5,972 nt of DNA from Anaerolineaceae bacterium UBA6107 (GTDB lineage: Bacteria; Chloroflexota; Anaerolineae; Anaerolineales; Anaerolineaceae). The stretch is from contig DIWL01000053.1 of the NCBI GenBank assembly GCA_002428455.1, positions 31,224 through 37,195 of the forward strand. Direction: 5' to 3'. The position numbers and the translations under genes were made by a program. Below, piece after piece: positions 1 through 5,224 of this stretch. Every line of letters starts with the position of its first letter. Positions within the stretch are counted from its first letter, which is position 1. Under the pieces are notes generated by a model. It was not told the DNA's origin. It made no database searches and worked only from the letters and a program-made list of their open reading frames with translations.

Positions 1-917
1 TGCGCCAGCTGCTGCGCTGGATCGGTATTTCCGAAGCGGATATGGAAAAAGCGCATTTAAGGTGCGATGCCAATGTATCCATCCGCGTGAAGGGCGAGAC
101 GCATCTCAACCCCAAGACAGAGATTAAGAACGTGAACTCGATCGACGCGGTGCGCGAGGCCATCGCGCACGAGATCGAGCGCCAGATCCGCGAGGTGGAG
201 GCGGGCAACCGCATTGAGGCATGGACACTGGAGTGGGACGAGGATTCCGGGACGCTCAAGAAAATGCGCTCCAAGGAGACCGAAGCGGATTACCGCTACT
301 TCCGCGAACCCGACCTGCTGCCGATCCGCCTGGGCGAGGAATGGAAGAATGAGATCCTGGCGGACTTCCCCGAGTTGCCGCTGGCAAGACGTACGCGCTT
401 TGTGGAGCAGTACAAGCTGCCGGATTACGACGCTGACATCCTTACCTCCGAGCGCAAGTTATCTGATTATTACGAGAACACAGTCAGGGCTTACGGTGGG
501 GACCCCAAGAAGGTCTCCAACTGGCTGATGAACGATGTGCTGCGCATGATCAATGACCAGGGGCTGAACCCGGAAGAGATGAAGCTTAACCCGGCAGCGC
601 TGGCGGAGATTTTGAAACTGGTGGACAAGGGCACGATCAACATCAACACCGGTAAGAGCCTGCTGCAGAAGGTGCAGGACAGCGGAAAGGACCCCGCGAA
701 GATCGTGGCAGATGAGGGGCTGGGGCTGGTGAGCGATGATAGCGCCATCCGAATGGTATGCGAAGAGGTGCTGGCGGAAGCGCCCAACGAGGTAGCAGCT
801 TACAAGGGTGGCAAGGTCACACTGATCGGCTGGTTCGTAGGCGGCGTGATGAAGAAGATGCGCGGCAAAGCCGACGCGGCTCTGGCGCGGAAGATACTGG
901 AAGAGCTGCTCAGTTAA
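1..917 (+). CDS. gatB: Asp-tRNA(Asn)/Glu-tRNA(Gln) amidotransferase subunit B, 5'-truncated by window edge
   Basis: GatB works with GatA and GatC to convert mischarged Glu-tRNA(Gln) or Asp-tRNA(Asn) to the amidated form in the cytoplasm; GatB phosphorylates the misacylated residue and binds the tRNA. The frame is open from base 3, and the first Met in view (base 42) is internal, so about the last 304 residues of a protein usually near 480 are present. Visible family signatures are LRCDANVSIR, then the NPKTEIKNVNS block (usually GTKxEIKNxNS), then RSKETEADYRYFREPDLLP, which closes the catalytic cradle domain. The rest is the helical linker (VSNWLMNDVLRMIN) and the YqeY-like tail domain ending GWFVGGVMKKMRGKADAALARKILEE. 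TAA stop at 915-917. G+C-rich codon use matches the xse operon. Identification is very secure; only the start lies outside the window. Confidence 0.97.
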   Translation, partial: RQLLRWIGISEADMEKAHLRCDANVSIRVKGETHLNPKTEIKNVNSIDAVREAIAHEIERQIREVEAGNRIEAWTLEWDEDSGTLKKMRSKETEADYRYFREPDLLPIRLGEEWKNEILADFPELPLARRTRFVEQYKLPDYDADILTSERKLSDYYENTVRAYGGDPKKVSNWLMNDVLRMINDQGLNPEEMKLNPAALAEILKLVDKGTININTGKSLLQKVQDSGKDPAKIVADEGLGLVSDDSAIRMVCEEVLAEAPNEVAAYKGGKVTLIGWFVGGVMKKMRGKADAALARKILEELLS

Positions 918-970
918 TCGCTTGAAGAGGTGGCTATATAAAAGCCATCTCACGCAAAGAGAAAAATCAT

Positions 971-1007
971 GTAGGGTGAGGTTATTTTAACCCCGCCCTA
1001 CTTTTTT
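971..1007 (+). terminator. Rho-independent terminator of gatB
   Basis: Bases 971-984 pair with 988-1001 (outer arms GTAGGG/CCCTAC) to give a 14-bp stem with one G-T wobble and one A-C mismatch and a TTT loop. Six T residues (1002-1007) follow at once. A separate 9-bp hairpin without a T-run lies just upstream (927-935 with 943-951, loop ATATAAA), so the gatB transcript ends in two tandem stems. Placed 54 bases after the gatB stop, it marks the end of the left housekeeping block. Confidence 0.9.
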
Positions 1008-1097
1008 GCTTTTCGAAAGGTATAGCAAGATGAAAAGCAATGTTCTATGCGACTCTACGTCTTGCGGATTTTACGGTCCCGAGCGAAGCGAGTGGGG

Positions 1098-1220
1098 TTG
1101 CGAGAGATATGTGAGCCCCATGTCATGAATCCGCTGCCAGGTCACGTTAAGATCTTCAGGAATCACGCGGGTTTCTCCAACTGTGGACTTAAAGTTGGTA
1201 TCCCCCGACCAACGAGGGGC
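1098..1220 (-). pseudogene. Displaced C-terminal fragment of a HIT-family gene
   Basis: Read on the minus strand, 1220-1122 encodes 33 codons that match residues 124-156 of the intact HIT protein at 2662-3144. By hand count 27 of 33 residues and 79 of 99 bases are identical; shared stretches include STVGETRVIPE and VTWQRIHD. Similarity continues past the stop of the intact gene: TTGCGAGAGAT occurs at 1098-1108 and again at 2652-2662. Upstream of the match the frame gives only eight more residues before a stop (TAA, 1244-1242), and the catalytic HxHxH motif is absent. Downstream the original stop is lost, apparently by a one-base shift, and the frame runs on to a TAA at 1073-1071. It cannot make a working enzyme. 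It is best read as a gene end left behind by an integration event, or as the relic of a second HIT gene. Confidence 0.85.
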
Positions 1221-1241
1221 AATGTAAAGAAAAAAGGAGTG

Positions 1242-1635
1242 TTAAATGGTCGTCATTGATTTCTATCAATCTGTTATGTTATATTCGACATAAATAATGT
1301 CCGTAGATTGATTAAAACGAGGAGAGGGATTGCTAGGTTCGAATGTCTCTCTGGAAAAATGGATGATAATGATTTTTTCTAATCACCATGGGGCGTATAG
1401 TATAACCTCTGAGTCTAATGATTGTAATTAAGGGAATTTATATATAATTATCCATAGTGGAATTATGCCAAATGAAAAGTGGTGCAAAAACAAAGAATAT
1501 CCTATAAACTTTATAAAAGCACCTAATTCTGCAATAATTTCGACAAGAATAATTACGTTACGATCTTTTTGCCTGGTTATAACATTAGTGTGTGACTAAA
1601 TGTGGTTTAATATATTTTTCTTCAAGGATTAGACT
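1242..1635. other. A+T-rich stretch with no convincing gene
   Basis: This 394-base stretch is strongly A+T-rich. It holds a perfect 6-bp hairpin (ATTGAT 1255-1260 with ATCAAT 1265-1270, loop TTCT). One plus-strand frame is open from about 1312 to 1599 apart from a single TAA at 1432-1434 just before GGG. Its second half could be read as a 44-codon ORF (ATG 1465-1467, stop TAA 1597-1599; starts MPNEKWCKNK). A different plus-strand frame is open from about 1260 to the TAA near 1379 and meets the first at a run of six T. I recognise no family in any of these translations. It could be a decayed gene, a small ORF, or the leader of the zinc-ribbon/TPR gene. Confidence 0.5.
1422..1448 (+). promoter_or_regulatory. 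Candidate promoter upstream of the zinc-ribbon/TPR gene
   Basis: A perfect TATAAT lies at 1443-1448, with TTGTAA (4 of 6 matches to TTGACA) at 1422-1427 and a short 15-base spacer. Transcription would begin near 1455 and run through the 44-codon ORF into the gene at 1636. In DNA this A+T-rich, -10-like hexamers arise by chance; other candidates are TATAGT at 1396-1401 and TAATAT closer to the gene, so this is tentative. Confidence 0.3.
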
Positions 1636-2352
1636 ATGGAATTTATTCCTGCAAAATGCCCCGATTGTGGTGGAGAATTAATGCTTCCAAAAAGTAAGGA
1701 TGAAGCAATTTGTACATATTGTGGAAGCAAGTTCTTTATAAAAGATGCAATGAATAAAACCCCAACCCCATCAATAAAAAGCTGGATGATTCTAGCAAAA
1801 ACAGCTGAAGAAACGAGAAACTATGCCGAATCATGTAAATACTATACCAAGGTAATAGAAGTTGATCCTGAAAACGTAGAGGCATGGCTTGGAAAAGCTG
1901 AATCTGTTGGCTGGCAATCAACGATAGCTGATTATAGGTTAGGTGAAATGGTTTTAGGTTTTGGTCATGTCATGGGTCTAGTTACAGAACCCGAAGAAAA
2001 AGTAAAAATTGCGAAAATCATTTCCGAAAAAATTACTAAGGTTGCATATGCCTATTTCGGTCTTACATATGGATATGTTAATAAATATATTGACGAACAG
2101 GGTGTTCCTAATAATTTTCATGTTACTAGCATAAACCTAGCAAATTTATTTGATTTTGCATTTGAGCTAGACCCAACAAACTTCGATGCGATTAGTTCTA
2201 AAGTCGAAATGTGTAAATCAATTCTATTTGGCGGACAAAGTATTAGCCGACTATTGTCAAAGTTTAGCAATAGTGGAGCAAGACTAGAATGGCAAAATAA
2301 ACTTAATGAATCCTCAAAGTTGTTAAACAAAGCTGATTCCCAACGCACCTAA
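1636..2352 (+). CDS. Zinc-ribbon / TPR-repeat protein of unknown function
   Basis: A 238-residue cytoplasmic protein with no signal peptide or membrane segment. Residues 8-29 form a zinc ribbon with four cysteines (CPDCG at 8-12, CTYCG at 26-30). Residues about 50-88 form one clear TPR-type helix pair (NYAESCKYYTKVIEVDPENVEAWLG). A second TPR-like stretch ending in FAFELDPTNFDA lies near residues 168-186, and the middle is helical without recognised motifs. Such proteins usually mediate protein-protein contacts; no catalytic residues are apparent and no pathway can be named. The start is backed by AAGGA at 1624-1628, seven bases before ATG. Codon use is A+T-rich, unlike gatB and xseA, and it sits between a displaced HIT gene end and a recombinase remnant, so it is probably horizontally acquired cargo. 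It converges with the recombinase remnant. The gene call is firm; the function is not. Confidence 0.9.
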   Translation: MEFIPAKCPDCGGELMLPKSKDEAICTYCGSKFFIKDAMNKTPTPSIKSWMILAKTAEETRNYAESCKYYTKVIEVDPENVEAWLGKAESVGWQSTIADYRLGEMVLGFGHVMGLVTEPEEKVKIAKIISEKITKVAYAYFGLTYGYVNKYIDEQGVPNNFHVTSINLANLFDFAFELDPTNFDAISSKVEMCKSILFGGQSISRLLSKFSNSGARLEWQNKLNESSKLLNKADSQRT

Positions 2353-2453
2353 GAAGAATAATTTTTGGAATTTAATCATCCATTATTTAGATTTCTAGAA
2401 GTTGGAATCAAATTCTGGAATAAAATTTTATAAATTATCGCATTGCTTTGCTC
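2353..2453. other. A+T-rich gap between convergent zinc-ribbon/TPR gene and recombinase remnant
   Basis: There is no ORF here. It contains the 12-bp palindrome ATAAAATTTTAT (about 2421-2432) and TTCTAGAA, but no G+C stem followed by a T-run, so I see no clear terminator for the zinc-ribbon/TPR gene. Confidence 0.5.
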
Positions 2454-2564
2454 CTAATCATAAATATAGAGTGTATGAACATCGCAAGGAGCGCTATTAA
2501 TATCTTGTTCAACCCCTATATAAGATTGAGTTGTTCTTAAACTTGTATGCCCCAAACTCAGCTC
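2454..2564 (-). pseudogene. C-terminal remnant of a tyrosine recombinase (phage-type integrase)
   Basis: The minus strand from 2564 to the TAG at 2456-2454 encodes 36 residues that include LGHTSLRTTQSYIGVEQD and then INSAPCD. This is the hallmark end of phage and plasmid tyrosine recombinases (typically LGHxSxxTTQRYxGVEQDLxDAPCD). It covers the LGH box with its active-site histidine and the nucleophilic tyrosine of TTQxY. In this frame the sequence upstream of 2564 (PFLIWWVFTLPYE) does not resemble an integrase; the arm-binding and core domains with the other catalytic residues are missing. No start codon or ribosome site is evident, so it is a dead tail. It lies about 100 bases from the 3' end of the intact HIT gene, where an integrase would sit relative to an attachment site. 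Family recognition rests on the motif and is strong despite the short length. Confidence 0.85.
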
Positions 2565-2579
2565 ATAGGGAAGGGTGAA

Positions 2580-2606
2580 AACCCACCAAATCAAAAATGG
2601 TGGGTT
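2580..2606 (-). terminator. Probable terminator of the HIT gene, with an overlapping alternative hairpin
   Basis: AACCCACCA (2580-2588) pairs perfectly with TGGTGGGTT (2598-2606), a 9-bp stem with a 9-base loop. On the minus strand the stem is followed by only a short T-run, so it is a modest terminator for the HIT gene, whose stop is at 2664-2662. The arm at 2599-2607 can instead pair perfectly with GAACCCACC at 2615-2623 (9 bp, loop AAGAACC). The two stems exclude each other. Confidence 0.6.
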
Positions 2607-2661
2607 CAAGAACCGAACCCACCGATTTCTGGCTTGGCGATCTTTGCGACTTTGCGAGAGA

Positions 2662-3144
2662 TCAGACTTTCCACGCGTCGTGGATGCGCTGCCATGTCAC
2701 GCCAAGTTCTTCGGGGATGACGCGGGTTTCTCCAACCGTGGACATGAAGCTGGTGTCGCCCGCCCAGCGCGGGACAATATGGACATGAGCATGCTCGGCG
2801 ATGCCTGCGCCGGCGGCTTCCCCCATGTTGATACCCACGTTGAACCCATCCGGGTGATACACCTCGCGCAGTACGCCGATGGCATGGTTGACCATCTCAA
2901 ACAATTCGGCGCGTACCTCAGGGGTAAGCAGTTCGATGCTGGAGACATGCGCAAAAGGAACCACCATCAGGTGACCGCTGGTGTACGGGTAGCGGTTGAG
3001 GATGGTAAAGCAGTCCTTTCCGCGGTGAACGATGAGGTTGGCAAGGTCGTCCGCCTGCGCCGGGGCTGTGCAAAAGACGCAGCCGTCGGGGTTATCGGTA
3101 TCCGTCACATACTTCATGCGCCAGGGGGACCAGAGATTTTCCAT
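2662..3144 (-). CDS. HIT-family nucleotide hydrolase/transferase, Ap4A phosphorylase-like
   Basis: A 160-residue cytoplasmic HIT protein. The family hydrolyses or transfers nucleotidyl groups through a covalent nucleotidyl-histidine intermediate. Residues 22-25 (CVFC) are the usual zinc-binding pair of this branch. Residues 48-66 (ILNRYPYTSGHLMVVPFAH) are the nucleotide-binding core, N102-VGINMGEAAG follows, and the HIT triad is H118-A-H120-V-H122, with H120 the expected nucleophile. The extension PRWAGDTSFMSTVGETRVIPE resembles Ap4A-phosphorylase-like members of actinobacteria and chloroflexi; the exact substrate cannot be read from sequence. The ATG at 3144-3142 is preceded by GAGG about eight bases upstream. 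It is transcribed away from xseA across a 102-base gap. Its last 33 or so codons are duplicated at 1098-1220, so its 3' end is a likely integration site and may be chimeric. Confidence 0.93.
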   Translation of the reverse strand: MENLWSPWRMKYVTDTDNPDGCVFCTAPAQADDLANLIVHRGKDCFTILNRYPYTSGHLMVVPFAHVSSIELLTPEVRAELFEMVNHAIGVLREVYHPDGFNVGINMGEAAGAGIAEHAHVHIVPRWAGDTSFMSTVGETRVIPEELGVTWQRIHDAWKV

Positions 3145-3210
3145 AACACCGCCTCAACAAAGGTTTATCAGTATTTTACACGTGATAGGCAAAATAGAGG
3201 CGTACGAAAG

Positions 3211-3240
3211 TTGACAGGCTTGCAAGTAAAATGATATGCT
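3211..3240 (+). promoter_or_regulatory. Extended -10 sigma-70-type promoter of the xseA operon
   Basis: A perfect TTGACA (3211-3216) is followed by an 18-base spacer and TATGCT (3235-3240), with the extended -10 dinucleotide TG at 3232-3233. Initiation about seven bases after the -10 box falls on base 3247, the A of the xseA start codon. No Shine-Dalgarno sequence lies between the -10 box and the ATG, so the message is probably leaderless. No convincing matching promoter for the divergent HIT gene was found in the same gap; GATAAA/TTGCCT on the minus strand is a weak candidate. Confidence 0.8.
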
Positions 3241-3246
3241 ATTCCT

Positions 3247-4497
3247 ATGTTCCAGGCTCCCCTTTTTCCACCGCCTTCCCTGACCGTCAGCGATATCACG
3301 CGTTACCTGCGTGAATTGTTTGAAAGCGATGAGATCCTGCATGAAGTGTGGGTGCAGGGTGAGATCTCCAACCTGTCACGGCCAGCTTCGGGGCATATTT
3401 ATTTCACCCTCAAAGACCAGTCGGCCGCATTGAAGTGCGTGATCTGGAAACAGACCGCCTGGCGGCTGCCTTTATCCCTGCAGAACGGGATGGCGATCGA
3501 AGCACACGGTGCGATCTCTATCTATGAACGCGATGGTCAATATCAGCTTTATGCGGACGCTGTGCGCCTGACCGGTGAAGGTGCGCTGTACCAGGAGTAC
3601 CTACGCTTGAAGGCAAGGCTTGAAGCAGAGGGTCTTTTTGACACTGAGCGCAAAAGACCCCTGCCGGAGCTGCCGGCGGGCATCGGTGTGGTCACATCGG
3701 CGACCGGCGCTGCGCTGCAGGACATACTGAATACCCTGCGCCGGCGTTTCCCACTGGTTGAGGTAGTGTTGGCACCCTGTGCGGTGCAGGGGGAAGAAGC
3801 CCCGCCACAGATCGTGAACGCAATTCGCTCACTCAACAGGACTGATGGGGTAGATCTCATCCTTGTCTCACGCGGCGGCGGGTCGCTAGAGGACCTGTGG
3901 GCGTTCAACGATGAACGGGTGGTGCGGGCGATCGCGGATTCGGACCTGCCGGTGATCACCGGCATCGGACACGAGACCGATTTTACCCTGGCGGATTTCG
4001 CGGCGGATGTGCGTGCAGCCACGCCGACGGCGGCTGCCGAGCAGGCGGTACCGGACCGGGCGGAACTGCGTGAGCAGTTCCTGACGGTTGCAAGCCTGCT
4101 GGAGTCAGCCTGGCAGCAGCGTTACAACACAGAACGCAGCCTATTACAGGACACAGGCCGGCGGCTGGAACTGCAATCGCCCTCATGGCGGGTGCGCAAC
4201 GACCGGCAGCGCCTGGATGAACTGCAAAGTCAGCTGGGAAGGAATGAACGCCACCGGCTGGAGATACTGCGCGGCAACACCTGGAGCCTGCACAAGCGTC
4301 TCACCAGTCTCAGCCCGCAGGCCGTGCTCCAGCGCGGTTTTGCCATTGTGCGCACGGGCGAAGGTGAACTGGTGAAAAGTGTGCAGCAGGTTCAGAAAAA
4401 CGATATGCTGGATATCCATGTTACCGACGGCGTGATCTTAGCCCGGACACTGACAGATCCAACCAAAAACAACAACGGAGGAAAATCCGATGACTGA
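3247..4497 (+). CDS. xseA: Exodeoxyribonuclease VII large subunit
   Basis: The 416-residue catalytic subunit of exonuclease VII, which degrades single-stranded DNA from both ends into oligonucleotides in the cytoplasm, in complex with several XseB copies. Residues about 12-108 form the OB-fold that binds DNA (VSDITRYLRELFE, VWVQGEISNLSRPASGHIYFTLKD). The catalytic domain shows VTSATGAALQDI (149-160), RGGGSLEDLWAFNDE (209-223) and GIGHETDFTLADFAADVRAATPTAAAE (from 239). Residues about 270-350 are the long coiled-coil helix that binds XseB, and LSPQAVLQRGFAIV (355-368) closes the fold. Length is slightly under the E. coli protein. The ATG at 3247 gives the expected short N-terminus before the OB-fold and coincides with the predicted transcription start. 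The last eight bases overlap xseB. It is complete, with no missing motif. Confidence 0.97.
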   Translation: MFQAPLFPPPSLTVSDITRYLRELFESDEILHEVWVQGEISNLSRPASGHIYFTLKDQSAALKCVIWKQTAWRLPLSLQNGMAIEAHGAISIYERDGQYQLYADAVRLTGEGALYQEYLRLKARLEAEGLFDTERKRPLPELPAGIGVVTSATGAALQDILNTLRRRFPLVEVVLAPCAVQGEEAPPQIVNAIRSLNRTDGVDLILVSRGGGSLEDLWAFNDERVVRAIADSDLPVITGIGHETDFTLADFAADVRAATPTAAAEQAVPDRAELREQFLTVASLLESAWQQRYNTERSLLQDTGRRLELQSPSWRVRNDRQRLDELQSQLGRNERHRLEILRGNTWSLHKRLTSLSPQAVLQRGFAIVRTGEGELVKSVQQVQKNDMLDIHVTDGVILARTLTDPTKNNNGGKSDD

Positions 4498-4723
4498 TCA
4501 ACAGGCATTATCTGACTTAAGTTATGAACAAGCGTTCAGTGAACTTGAGGGCATCGTGGAAAAACTGGAAAGTGAGCAGAGACCGCTGGACGAGTCGTTG
4601 CAGTTGTACGAGCGCGGTCAACTGCTGGTGCAGTACTGCATGGCGCTGCTCGAACAGGCAGACCTGCGCATCAGGCAGTTGAATCCCGCTTCAACCGCGG
4701 GCACAACTGGGGATAATACATGA
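4490..4723 (+). CDS. xseB: Exodeoxyribonuclease VII small subunit
   Basis: A 77-residue helical subunit that binds the XseA coiled coil and is needed for exonuclease VII activity. The family pattern is all present: SYEQAFSELEGIVEKLES (residues 11-28), then PLDESLQLYERGQLLVQYC and ADLRIRQL. It starts inside the xseA end with an 8-bp overlap (4490-4497). GGAGGA about eight bases before the ATG lies within the last xseA codons, so the two subunits are probably translationally coupled. Its TGA overlaps the next ATG as ATGA (4720-4723). The tail after residue 66 (PASTAGTTGDNT) is short and polar, as is common. Confidence 0.96.
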   Translation: MTDQQALSDLSYEQAFSELEGIVEKLESEQRPLDESLQLYERGQLLVQYCMALLEQADLRIRQLNPASTAGTTGDNT

Positions 4724-5169
4724 GCACTTTGGCAAGGTACCCGGAATTGATCGCTTGCCTGGTGGGCTGGTTGTTCTCCTCCTTGTTGAAAGTGCCCACC
4801 TATTATGCCGTGCACAAACGCATCAATTTCAGGCAGGCGTTCGGCACCGGCGGTATGCCCAGTTCGCACTCAGCGACCATGACGGCTACCACACTGGGGA
4901 TCGGGCTGTTTAGCGGGTTCGACCACCCGACCTTTGCCCTCGCCGTGGCGATAACGATGATCGTCATTTACGATGCGGCTGGTGTGCGGCGTGAGGCGGG
5001 GTATCACGCGATGATGCTTAACCGAATGATCGATGAATACTTGAAAGGTCCATTGATCGATCAAAAGAAACTGAAGGAAGTGATCGGTCACACCCCGCTG
5101 GAGGTCGTAGGCGGTGTCATCGCGGGACTGATCTCGACGACAATCCTGTGGCTCATCTGGCCAAAGTAG
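4720..5169 (+). CDS. Divergent PAP2-family membrane protein (DUF212)
   Basis: A 149-residue integral membrane protein of the acid phosphatase/vanadium-dependent haloperoxidase-related group (DUF212). Signatures are FGTGGMPSSHSA (41-52), holding the PAP2-like SxxHS motif, YDAAGVRREAG (84-94), LNRMIDE (100-106) and GHTPLEVVGG (123-132). Hydrophobic segments lie near 9-23, 53-66, 70-86 and 128-147. PAP2 relatives remove phosphate from lipid or isoprenoid phosphates, but activity of this divergent family is not well established, so substrate and role are inference. The start overlaps the xseB stop (ATGA), making it the third gene of the operon through coupled translation. Family assignment is strong. 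It converges on the genes at the right edge. Confidence 0.92.
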   Translation: MSTLARYPELIACLVGWLFSSLLKVPTYYAVHKRINFRQAFGTGGMPSSHSATMTATTLGIGLFSGFDHPTFALAVAITMIVIYDAAGVRREAGYHAMMLNRMIDEYLKGPLIDQKKLKEVIGHTPLEVVGGVIAGLISTTILWLIWPK

Positions 5170-5176
5170 GAATAGG

Positions 5177-5198
5177 GCTTAACACGAAAATCACAAAA
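5177..5198. repeat. Left arm of inverted repeat flanking the GxxExxY gene
   Basis: This 22-base arm, with GCTTAACACGAAAATC at its start, matches the reverse complement of 5652-5673 at 18 of 22 positions by hand count. It begins eight bases after the DUF212 stop. Next to it, CGAAAATCAC occurs twice exactly (5185-5194 and 5206-5215), a direct repeat with a 21-base period. Confidence 0.7.
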
Positions 5199-5224
5199 GG
5201 AAATCCGAAAATCACTAAATTTTA

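Larger units (their letters stand above)
1098..2775. mobile_element. Putative decayed integrative element inserted at the 3' end of the HIT gene
   Basis: Both ends carry the same HIT gene end in the same orientation: the displaced fragment at 1098-1220, and the 3' part of the intact gene at 2652-2775. Between them lie an A+T-rich stretch, one zinc-ribbon/TPR gene, and the tail of a tyrosine recombinase next to the intact gene end. Known integrative elements that use tyrosine recombinases often insert into a gene's 3' end, restore the gene with their own copy of that end, and leave the original end at the far side; this geometry fits. The longest exact match between the two copies is 17 bp (1165-1181 and 2720-2736), a candidate core site. 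The recombinase is reduced to 36 codons, so the element is not self-mobile. Alternative: an old tandem HIT duplication broken by unrelated insertions. Confidence 0.5.

Noticed and set aside
459..953. 164-residue minus-strand ORF across the end of gatB
   Set aside because: It is antisense to a clear GatB tail domain in G+C-rich DNA and shows no recognisable motif.
1081..1092. GAGCGAAGCGAG, which reads the same backwards
   Set aside because: It is a mirror repeat rather than a true palindrome, forms no stable stem, and is a common low-information motif in intergenic DNA.
1047..1259. 70-residue plus-strand ORF
   Set aside because: It is antisense to the HIT fragment; the minus-strand reading explains the sequence through clear homology.
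1336..1350. GGTTCGAAT, resembling a tRNA T-loop
   Set aside because: The flanking bases do not form a five-base T stem and no acceptor, D or anticodon arms fit around it.
2506..2582. Imperfect inverted repeat resembling an integron attC site (CCCTAT 2514-2519 with ATAGGG 2565-2570, inner TGAGTT with AACTCA, GTTCAAC at the left)
   Set aside because: No matching GTTRRRY core box is present on the right, and the same bases are better explained as coding sequence of the recombinase remnant.
3165..3191. TATCA...TGATA inverted repeat in the HIT-xseA gap as a possible operator
   Set aside because: The arms are only five bases with a 12-base loop, and it does not overlap the xseA promoter; chance is a sufficient explanation.
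2575..3234. 219-residue plus-strand ORF across the HIT gene
   Set aside because: It is the complement of a HIT gene with an intact HxHxH motif, and its translation has no family features.
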